Source: an uncultured Phycisphaerae bacterium | GTDB lineage: Bacteria > Planctomycetota > Phycisphaerae > Phycisphaerales > SM1A02 | Assembly (NCBI GenBank): GCA_937899935.1 | Contig: CALCOW010000434.1 | Location: 1-9,094, forward strand | Direction: 5' to 3' | DNA length: 9,094 bases | Part shown: piece after piece, positions 1 to 5,005 of the stretch | Layout of the letters: each line of letters opens with the position of its first letter | How positions within the stretch are numbered: the stretch's first letter is position 1 | Position numbers and translations under genes: made by a program | The notes under the pieces: generated by a model | What the model was told of the DNA's origin: nothing | Database searches by the model: none | Seen by the model: only the letters and a program-made list of their open reading frames with translations

Positions 1-2
1 TT

Positions 3-1184
3 GTGACCCAGCCAGCGGCCGCCGAACAAACGCAGCCCGCTGCGTCGACCGACGATGACAAGGCGGCTGGTGGTGAGCAGCGTATCGCCAATGCGGTGCT
101 TCCACCTGGAACGGATCCGCCGGAGGAAACGGCGCAGGGCGCAGCTGAGGAGCGGGAAGAAGCCTTATCAAGAAATTCAGCCGGTCCGCCACAGCCAGGG
201 ACGGTTGTTCGGCGCGTTGGTGAAAAAGTGGTTGTCGATAGCATGATCGGACAAGTCAATGGGCGACCCATCTTTGCCAACGAAGTGCTTGATCCAGTCT
301 CTGATGAACTTTGGGCAGAAGCGCGTCGATTGAGTCTTGACGAGTTTCGCAAAAAAGCATTCGCCACCGTCCAAAAACGATTGGAAGATGTCATTCTCAA
401 CGAACTGTTTTTGTCTGAAGCTCAGATTGGTCTCAGCGACGAACAGCAAACCGGATTGCTTGGGTTCTTGCGGAACTTGCGTGAAGAACTCGTCGGTCAG
501 GGCGGCGGTGTTCGGGCGCAGGCTGAGCGACGCATGCAGGAAGAAGAGGGATTGACGCTTGACGAAAAAGTTGATCTCGAGCGGAACAAGATGCTGATTG
601 GACACTTGCTGCGCACCAAGATTGGCCCGCATGTGGTGGTGAGTTGGCGTGACGTGCAGCGTGAGTACAAGCGAAAGTACGAGCAATACAATCCCAAGCC
701 CGAAGTGTCGCTGGGTCGTATTCAGGTCACCACCGAGGGCAATGAGGATCGCATCGAATCAATCGAGCAGCGTCTGATGGCAGGCGAAGCCTTTATGGAT
801 GTCGCCAAAGATGAGGGTATGCGCAATGATGGTGTCTGGGATTCTTTCCTCATGGGGCCTGATGGCATCAGTGACATTGAAATTGCTGAGGAATACAAGC
901 AACACCTGGTAGGGCTCAACAGCGGTGACACAGCGGGCCCTTTTTCGCGCGGTCGTCGCACGGTTTGGATACACGTGATTAAACTCGAGCAAGATGAAGG
1001 TCAGAGTCTCTACAGTGCTCAAGTGCAAAATGAATTGCGGCAAGAGCTTCATAATCGCCTCTATCAGCGCGAGCAGAAACGCTACATCGACGAGCTTATG
1101 CAGCGCGGTATCTTCGATAATATTGTCGAAATGTCGAATCGTGTCATGGATATTGTGATGGTGCGTTTTGTTCCACAAGGATAA
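3..1184 (+). CDS. SurA-like periplasmic chaperone / parvulin-type peptidyl-prolyl isomerase, 5'-truncated
   Basis: This is probably an exported folding factor that binds outer-membrane or periplasmic proteins and may isomerise Xaa-Pro bonds. The frame is open to the left edge of the window. The GTG at position 3 is only the first possible start, and a signal peptide or lipoprotein signal probably lies upstream. Residues 1-75 (counted from that GTG) are Ala/Pro/Glu-rich and look disordered. Residues 80-96 carry the SurA N-domain pattern (IGQVNGRPIFANEVL), followed by helices to about 232. Residues 233-328 resemble a parvulin domain (VSLGRIQV, a GEAFMDVAKDEG stretch, GDTAGPF, WIHVIKLE). Residues 330-393 form a C-terminal helix and a short strand. 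The spacing after the GEAF motif differs from canonical rotamases, so catalytic activity is uncertain and a chaperone-only role is possible. The next gene starts 5 bases downstream, so the two are probably co-transcribed. The family call is from motif recognition only. Confidence 0.75.
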   Translation: MTQPAAAEQTQPAASTDDDKAAGGEQRIANAVLPPGTDPPEETAQGAAEEREEALSRNSAGPPQPGTVVRRVGEKVVVDSMIGQVNGRPIFANEVLDPVSDELWAEARRLSLDEFRKKAFATVQKRLEDVILNELFLSEAQIGLSDEQQTGLLGFLRNLREELVGQGGGVRAQAERRMQEEEGLTLDEKVDLERNKMLIGHLLRTKIGPHVVVSWRDVQREYKRKYEQYNPKPEVSLGRIQVTTEGNEDRIESIEQRLMAGEAFMDVAKDEGMRNDGVWDSFLMGPDGISDIEIAEEYKQHLVGLNSGDTAGPFSRGRRTVWIHVIKLEQDEGQSLYSAQVQNELRQELHNRLYQREQKRYIDELMQRGIFDNIVEMSNRVMDIVMVRFVPQG

Positions 1185-1189
1185 TTCTG

Positions 1190-1621
1190 GTGCGGTGGTG
1201 GGCACCTTGTCGCTGGCTGTTCAAGGCGTTTTCGAGATCGCCGGGCCACCTCCGTACCGGTGACCAGGGCGAACGCTTGGCGCAGCGATGGTTAAAGCGA
1301 CGGGGCTATCGCACGATCGGTCGCAACCTGCGACTCGGATCAGATGAAATTGATCTGCTGATGTGGTCGCCTGATCGCAAAACGTTGGTGATTGTTGAGG
1401 TCAAGACCCGTGTCTTGCCCCAAGGAAGCAACGCGCAAGAGATCAACCCGCTCGATTCAATGACCCCAGTTAAGCGCGCTCGACAGGTGCGGGCTGGCCG
1501 ACAATTGATGCGTCACCCGTTAGCACAAGATCATGCCATTCGCTTTGATGTCGTGAGTGTGCGTTTGCCAGAGCGGGGCCGAACGATCATCGAACACTAT
1601 GTCAGTGCCTTTGATCAGTAG
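1190..1621 (+). CDS. yraN: YraN / UPF0102 family putative endonuclease-fold protein
   Basis: This is a small protein with the restriction-endonuclease-like fold. The family is widespread in bacteria, but its cellular role is poorly defined. At 143 residues it is slightly longer than the usual 115-130 because of a basic N-terminal extension (residues 1-22). Family landmarks are present in order: GDQGERLAQRWLKRRGY (24-40), RN (45-46), GSDEIDL (50-56), VEVKTR (69-74) and IRFDVVSV (117-124). E53, D55, E70 and K72 match the acidic and lysine residues expected of a nuclease-type metal site. The GTG at 1190 is chosen because an AAGG at 1177-1180 sits at suitable spacing inside the end of the upstream gene, and the GDQGE motif falls soon after the start. 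It lies 5 bases downstream of the SurA-like gene in the same direction, so it is probably in the same operon. Family confidence is high; biochemical function is not established from sequence. Confidence 0.92.
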   Translation: MRWWAPCRWLFKAFSRSPGHLRTGDQGERLAQRWLKRRGYRTIGRNLRLGSDEIDLLMWSPDRKTLVIVEVKTRVLPQGSNAQEINPLDSMTPVKRARQVRAGRQLMRHPLAQDHAIRFDVVSVRLPERGRTIIEHYVSAFDQ

Positions 1622-1690
1622 TCAAGTGTTTCCTTTTGGCTAATCTGCTTGTTCTTTGATGTTGTGGGCTACAAAACAGTGCTTAGGCAA

Positions 1691-1727
1691 TCCTGGCGGG
1701 GCGAGTGCACGCTTGGTGCGGCCAGGG
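1691..1727. repeat. Two-part imperfect inverted repeat downstream of yraN
   Basis: The outer arms CCTGGC (1692-1697) and GCCAGG (1721-1726) are perfect complements. Inside them GCAC (1707-1710) and GTGC (1716-1719) form a second small stem with a 5-base loop. The transcript could fold as a bulged hairpin about 70 bases past the yraN stop. There is no T-run after it, so it is not a classical intrinsic terminator. It could be an RNA-stabilising or terminator-like structure, or chance. Confidence 0.35.
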
Positions 1728-1739
1728 TGTCGAGCTGTA

Positions 1740-1754
1740 AATTCTTGGTGAATT
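1740..1754. repeat. Short inverted repeat AATTC-5-GAATT
   Basis: A 5-bp perfect stem with a 5-base loop lies in the non-coding stretch between yraN and the small gene pair. It is short and AT-rich, so chance occurrence is quite possible. It is listed because it is one of three inverted repeats within 90 bases. Confidence 0.25.
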
Positions 1755-1760
1755 CATTCA

Positions 1761-1778
1761 AACTCATGAAAACGAGTT
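1761..1778. repeat. Short inverted repeat AACTC-8-GAGTT
   Basis: A 5-bp perfect stem with an 8-base loop lies about 75 bases upstream of the first small gene. It could be an operator or part of a structured leader. It is equally compatible with chance. Confidence 0.25.
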
Positions 1779-1844
1779 GATCGCGTGTCTACACTTCGGG
1801 GTTGCTTAAAGCGTAGATCACTTTTCAATCTCCTTACAGCGAAT

Positions 1845-1848
1845 GGAG
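1845..1848 (+). promoter_or_regulatory. Shine-Dalgarno GGAG that sets the start of the 67-residue gene
   Basis: GGAG lies 6 bases before the ATG at 1855 and overlaps the alternative ATG at 1843, so 1855 is the better start. A CTCC at 1830-1833 is complementary to it across an 11-base loop and could weakly mask it. With only four base pairs this is a suggestion and not evidence of regulation. Confidence 0.6.
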
Positions 1849-1854
1849 CTTTCA

Positions 1855-2058
1855 ATGAGTACCTCAGATACCCATAACTGGCCGGACTTGGCCAGTGGAC
1901 TTTACGAGCGATTGACCGGCCAGCATGCTGAAATCATTTACGAATTCGACGGCATGACTATCGAAATACCAAGTGGTACCGGCGCTGAGGCTCGCCATGC
2001 TCCTTGGCGGCTCAATGGAACTGTTCGGATCAGAACCCGTGCTCACGACGGCGCGTGA
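1855..2058 (+). CDS. Small protein of unknown function (67 residues), first of an in-frame pair
   Basis: I do not recognise this family. The protein is 67 residues with no signal peptide, membrane segment or cysteine. A predicted short helix (WPDLASGLYERLTG, residues 9-22) is followed by what look like beta strands (AEIIYEFDGMTIEIPSG, then WRLNGTVRIRTR). The start at 1855 is chosen for its GGAG ribosome-binding site. It is followed by TGA (2056-2058), one GCG codon, and the ATG of the next small gene in the same frame, so the two are almost certainly transcribed together. Either they are two translationally coupled genes, or one ancestral gene interrupted by a stop. The coherent composition and good ribosome-binding site favour a real gene, but no function can be assigned. 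Confidence 0.6.
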   Translation: MSTSDTHNWPDLASGLYERLTGQHAEIIYEFDGMTIEIPSGTGAEARHAPWRLNGTVRIRTRAHDGA

Positions 2059-2061
2059 GCG

Positions 2062-2379
2062 ATGTCCCTGCAGATTGAGTGCGATCTCCAAGTCGAATTT
2101 GAGGGGCATAAGCTATTGCTCCGTGATCAGGGTGACGACTTTGTGGCGGAGTTCAGTTCACTGGCCGCGGTGCGACGCTTTAAGCGGTCGCTTCCGCTTC
2201 GGCCAGGTCCGTTACCTCCGATTCTTCAGCGGCGCGGGCTCGACGCGATGAGCGCTAGGGTGGTCGTGCGCGGGCGTACGGTGGCCATGCTCAATACCCA
2301 GGGGCACATCGCATCCTTTCGTCCATGTTGGTGGGGTTTGATCGCCACGCTGCTGCACTGGCCGGGGTCCCGGGCCTGA
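2062..2379 (+). CDS. Small basic protein of unknown function (105 residues), second of an in-frame pair
   Basis: I do not recognise this family. The N-terminal half looks like beta strands with a short helix (MSLQIECDLQVEFEG, then DDFVAEFSSLAAVRRFKRS). A Pro/Arg-rich linker follows (residues 44-60), then strands ARVVVRGRTVAML and a Trp-containing, mildly hydrophobic tail (WWGLIATLLHW, near residues 90-100). The tail might touch a membrane or a partner but is too short and interrupted to call a transmembrane helix. The ATG at 2062 comes 3 bases after the stop of the upstream gene in the same frame and has no strong Shine-Dalgarno of its own. This suggests translational coupling by re-initiation. 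An N-terminal strand pattern (ECDLQVEFEG) loosely echoes the upstream protein's EIIYEFDG segment, which may mean that they are related beta-domain partners; this is inference. Confidence 0.55.
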   Translation: MSLQIECDLQVEFEGHKLLLRDQGDDFVAEFSSLAAVRRFKRSLPLRPGPLPPILQRRGLDAMSARVVVRGRTVAMLNTQGHIASFRPCWWGLIATLLHWPGSRA

Positions 2380-2402
2380 ACGTCATTCTGATAGTGCTGC
2401 GG

Positions 2403-2435
2403 TGCAGTTGCCTGCGCCTGATGTCAGCAACTGTG
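2403..2435. terminator. Possible hairpin terminator between convergent genes
   Basis: CAGTTGC (2405-2411) and GCAACTG (2427-2433) form a perfect 7-bp stem with a 15-base loop, extendable by two G-U pairs. It lies in the 73-base gap between the stop of the 105-residue gene (+) and the stop of the dTDP-rhamnose reductase gene (-), a typical place for a terminator. No T-run follows on either strand and the loop is large, so it is only a candidate. Confidence 0.4.
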
Positions 2436-2452
2436 ATCACGGGAGCGAAGCT

Positions 2453-3349
2453 TTATTGGAGTTCATCTGATTGTTCGTCGAGGCACGCTGCCAAGGCCTC
2501 TTGCCAAGAAGGTAGGTCGAGTTCAAAAGTCTCGGTGGTCTTGGTCAGGTCGAGCCGTGAGTTGCGGGGTCGGTGGGCGGGTCGTGGAAAGGCATCCGTG
2601 CCAACTGGTTCAATCGAAGGTTGGGTGGGGCCGTGATCGATGATCGCCGTGGCAAATCCAAACCAGGTTGTTTCTCCGGTACTCGTCAAGTGGTAAAGGC
2701 CGCCGCGTCGATCGAGGTGCCGGTTGCCCTGGTCGCCACTGACTGATTGAGCCAAGATCTGTGCGGTTGCATCAGCAATGGTTTTGCTAAAGGTCGGAGC
2801 GCCGTATTGGTCATCGACGACTTTCAGGGTTTGGTGTTCTTGGGCAAGTCGCTGCATCGTCAAAAGAAAGTTGCGACCAACGTGGTCGTAGATCCAACTG
2901 GTGCGCAAGATCAACGAGTGTCGATGTTCAGGGTCGGCGGCGAGCACGGCAAGTTCACTGTCACGCTTGGTTTGTCCATAGACACTCAATGGGTTGGGAG
3001 CATCTTCGGGACGGTAGGGTATGGAGCTCGTTCCATCAAAGACGTAATCAGTTGAATAGTGAACCAACAAGGCACCACAGGCCTTGGCCGCGGCGGCCAT
3101 TCGGCCTGGCGCCTGGGCGTTGATGAGGTGGGCGGTGGTTTGATCTTCTTCAGCGCCATCGACATCGGTATAGGCGGCGGCATTGACAATGATGTCAGGG
3201 GTCGTTTCGCAGAGGCAAGATTCGATGGCGTCGAGGTCAGCAAGGTCTAATTGCGGTCGATCAAGTGCCGTGATGGCGCCCAACGGTGCCAGGCTTGTTA
3301 GGAGTCGGCTGCCGATCTGTCCGCCAGAGCCAATGATTGTGATGTTCAT
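2453..3349 (-). CDS. rfbD: dTDP-4-dehydrorhamnose reductase
   Basis: This enzyme catalyses the last step of dTDP-L-rhamnose synthesis, the NAD(P)H-dependent reduction of dTDP-4-dehydro-L-rhamnose in the cytosol, supplying rhamnose for surface polysaccharide. The 298-residue length is normal for the family. The extended-SDR/RmlD landmarks are all present: the nucleotide-binding GSGGQIG (7-13), VNAAAYTDVD (55-64), YSTDYVFDG (98-106), the catalytic YxxxK as YGQTK (124-128), LRTSWIY (148-154), DQYGAPT (180-186) and the C-terminal substrate-side RPRNSRLD (260-267). The ATG at 3349 has a GGTGA ribosome-binding site about 7 bases upstream on the minus strand. The gene stands alone: rfbA, rfbB and rfbC are not adjacent in this window, so the rest of the pathway must be elsewhere. 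It is divergent from the peroxiredoxin gene across a 112-base gap. An ATCATA at 3376-3381 (TATGAT on the minus strand) could be its -10 box, but no good -35 is visible. Confidence 0.95.
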   Translation of the reverse strand: MNITIIGSGGQIGSRLLTSLAPLGAITALDRPQLDLADLDAIESCLCETTPDIIVNAAAYTDVDGAEEDQTTAHLINAQAPGRMAAAAKACGALLVHYSTDYVFDGTSSIPYRPEDAPNPLSVYGQTKRDSELAVLAADPEHRHSLILRTSWIYDHVGRNFLLTMQRLAQEHQTLKVVDDQYGAPTFSKTIADATAQILAQSVSGDQGNRHLDRRGGLYHLTSTGETTWFGFATAIIDHGPTQPSIEPVGTDAFPRPAHRPRNSRLDLTKTTETFELDLPSWQEALAACLDEQSDELQ

Positions 3350-3461
3350 GTGTATTCACCAGACGCTAGGATCGCATCATAGAAGCTGTGGCCGGTGGCG
3401 TGGCACTGGTTCATGGGTTATTGTGTCGGGGCTCCACTTCCACATCAGAGAGGATTGATCT

Positions 3462-3932
3462 ATGGCACTACAAATTGGTGATAAAGCCCCCCGTTTCGAG
3501 CTTCCAGAAGGCCCCGGTGAGATGGTCGACGTTGGCGTCGCCTTTGATTCAGGTCGGACCGTCTTGCTCTTTTATCCATTTGCTTTTAGCCCTGTCTGCA
3601 CTGATGGCGCTTGCCATATTCGCGATCAATGGTCGGCCTTGCTTGAGGCTGGTGTGAAGGTCTTCGGTATTAGTATCGACAGCCCCTTTGTGGCAAAGAA
3701 GTTTCGCGAGGCTGAGAATCTTTCTTATCCATTGCTGTCAGATTTCAACAAGGAGATCGCCACCAGTTATGGCGTCTTGCATGAGGACCTGATGGGCCTT
3801 AAGGGTGTGGCCAAGCGCAGCGCCTTTGTGGTTGAGCCTGATGGCACCATCTCCTACGCTTGGGTCACTGAAGATCCTCGCGTGCAGATTCCCTTTGACG
3901 AACTTGAGGCAGCGGTCGCCGCATCGGTTTAG
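3462..3932 (+). CDS. Peroxiredoxin, Bcp/AhpE-like (AhpC/TSA family)
   Basis: This is a cytosolic thiol peroxidase that reduces hydrogen peroxide or organic hydroperoxides. The protein is 156 residues, normal for the Bcp/PrxQ or AhpE groups. The peroxidatic motif PFAFSPVC (39-46) fits PxxxSxxC, with C46 as the peroxidatic Cys and R119 in KRSAFVVEPDG as the conserved arginine. C51 lies five residues after C46, the position of the resolving Cys in E. coli Bcp, so an atypical two-cysteine mechanism with an intramolecular disulfide is plausible. The AFSPVCT wording itself is closer to AhpE and archaeal forms. The start is well supported by AGAGAGGA (3447-3454) 7 bases upstream of the ATG. The gene ends 2 bases before the stop of the convergent YpdA-like reductase gene. 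That arrangement puts two thiol-redox genes side by side but not in one operon. The natural reductant cannot be read from sequence. Confidence 0.93.
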   Translation: MALQIGDKAPRFELPEGPGEMVDVGVAFDSGRTVLLFYPFAFSPVCTDGACHIRDQWSALLEAGVKVFGISIDSPFVAKKFREAENLSYPLLSDFNKEIATSYGVLHEDLMGLKGVAKRSAFVVEPDGTISYAWVTEDPRVQIPFDELEAAVAASV

Positions 3933-3934
3933 TT

Positions 3935-4963
3935 TTAGCTTTCCGGAAGTTCTAAGAGCTTTGGATCTGGTGGCGGTGGTAACCCCTGTAGATGATGGGC
4001 GATACGTCGCGTGTGTACATGTGAATTTTCAATGTACACTCGAAAGCGCTGCTGCGTACCAGCGGTGGCGGTGCCTGCGACATAGACACCAGGGGCATTG
4101 GTGAGCATGCTTTTTTTATCAAAGCATGGTGCGCCATGCGGGGCTTCGGTCTGAATGCCAAACATCTTAAACATGGCACCATCGCACTGGTATCCAATCA
4201 TCAATAGGACATCATCAGCAGTGATTTTTTTTACCTCTTGATTGGCGGTGTTTCTGAGCTCGACGAAGTCCGGAGTAAGGCGCACTGGTTCGGTGTTGAA
4301 ATGGTGGGCAATCGCATCGCTGCGCATGAGCGATTCGAGCTCTGGTCGTAGCCAGTACTTCACGCGTTCAGCGAGTTCAGGGCCGCGGTAGCTGATGGTG
4401 ACCTGGGCGCCAACGCGATAGCAGCGGAGGGCCGCTTCGGCCGCAGAGTTGCGCCCGCCAATGATGAGCACCTGGCGATCATAAAATCGGTGGGGGTCAC
4501 CCAGGTCATGAGTGACATGGGTGAGGTCTTCACCGGGAATGTTGAGCTTTCTAGGAAAGGCGGTGCCTCCGGTGGCGAGGACCACATGCGTGGCCGTGAT
4601 GACGTTGCTTTGTTGGTGCTCATCGGTCAGCGTTACATGCCAGCGGTCATCCTTGTATTGCGCTGCCGTCGCGCGCGTGTAGGTCTGTACTTTCAAGTCG
4701 AACGTGCCGGCCACTTGGCGGAGATAGGTCAGGTACTCTTCGCGGGTGGCCTTTCCTTGGTCAGGGGTTTGCAGTGGCATGCCAGCAATAGCGATGCGCT
4801 CACTAGAACTGAAAAAGGTTGTCTGAGGCGGAAACTCATGAAAGATGGTGCTTCCCAGTGGGCCCGCATCGATCTGGCAAAAGTCGATTTGAGCACGCTG
4901 TAGCTCGACTGCAGTTTCAAGGCCGATTGGGCCGGCGCCGATGATGAGCGTATTGTGGTGCAT
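3935..4963 (-). CDS. ypdA: YpdA-type FAD-dependent NAD(P)H disulfide reductase (bacillithiol disulfide reductase family)
   Basis: This flavoprotein belongs to the family of Firmicute YpdA, which reduces bacillithiol disulfide with NADPH. It shows the FAD-binding GAGPIG (9-14), the family block QTTFFSSSERIAIAGMP (47-63), VVLATGG (127-133), the second NAD(P)-binding motif LIIGGRNSAAEAAL (166-179), SYRG (191-194), LLMIGYQCD (253-261) and the C-terminal FAD site GVYVAGTATAG (292-302). Length from the chosen ATG at 4963 is 342 residues, close to S. aureus YpdA. A GTG at 5005 would add 14 residues but abuts the start of the divergent gene. Neither start has a clear Shine-Dalgarno, and the ATG gives the family-like N-terminus. 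The residue at the place of S. aureus Cys14 (GGGPCG) is Ile13 here, so the thiol chemistry described for YpdA may not apply. The family assignment is strong; the substrate is uncertain. Confidence 0.88.
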   Translation of the reverse strand: MHHNTLIIGAGPIGLETAVELQRAQIDFCQIDAGPLGSTIFHEFPPQTTFFSSSERIAIAGMPLQTPDQGKATREEYLTYLRQVAGTFDLKVQTYTRATAAQYKDDRWHVTLTDEHQQSNVITATHVVLATGGTAFPRKLNIPGEDLTHVTHDLGDPHRFYDRQVLIIGGRNSAAEAALRCYRVGAQVTISYRGPELAERVKYWLRPELESLMRSDAIAHHFNTEPVRLTPDFVELRNTANQEVKKITADDVLLMIGYQCDGAMFKMFGIQTEAPHGAPCFDKKSMLTNAPGVYVAGTATAGTQQRFRVYIENSHVHTRRIAHHLQGLPPPPDPKLLELPES

Positions 4964-4990
4964 CTGGGATAGGATAGAGCAACCTGAGAC

Positions 4991-4996
4991 GGAGGG
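4991..4996 (+). promoter_or_regulatory. Shine-Dalgarno GGAGGG supporting a GTG start at 5006
   Basis: GGAGGG lies 9 bases before the GTG at 5006. It is the strongest reason for choosing this GTG as the start of the 503-residue gene. It also sits inside the upstream region of the divergent YpdA-like gene, so the two genes share a very compact control region of 42 bases between their chosen starts. Confidence 0.65.
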
Positions 4997-5005
4997 ACTG
5001 TTCAC

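Noticed and set aside
177..686. 169-residue minus-strand reading frame opposite the SurA-like gene
   Set aside because: It lies wholly inside a gene with clear family motifs, and its translation has no recognisable domain; it is a shadow frame.
759..1205. 148-residue minus-strand reading frame across the end of the SurA-like gene
   Set aside because: It is antisense to real coding sequence and overlaps the yraN start; no motif and no ribosome-binding site.
2325..2636. 103-residue plus-strand frame bridging the small gene and the rfbD end
   Set aside because: Its second half is antisense to the well-conserved C-terminus of the rhamnose reductase; its composition is unlike a protein.
3941..3948. 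Palindrome TTCCGGAA near the junction of the peroxiredoxin and YpdA-like genes
   Set aside because: It lies inside the YpdA-like coding end and is too short to claim as an operator or terminator.
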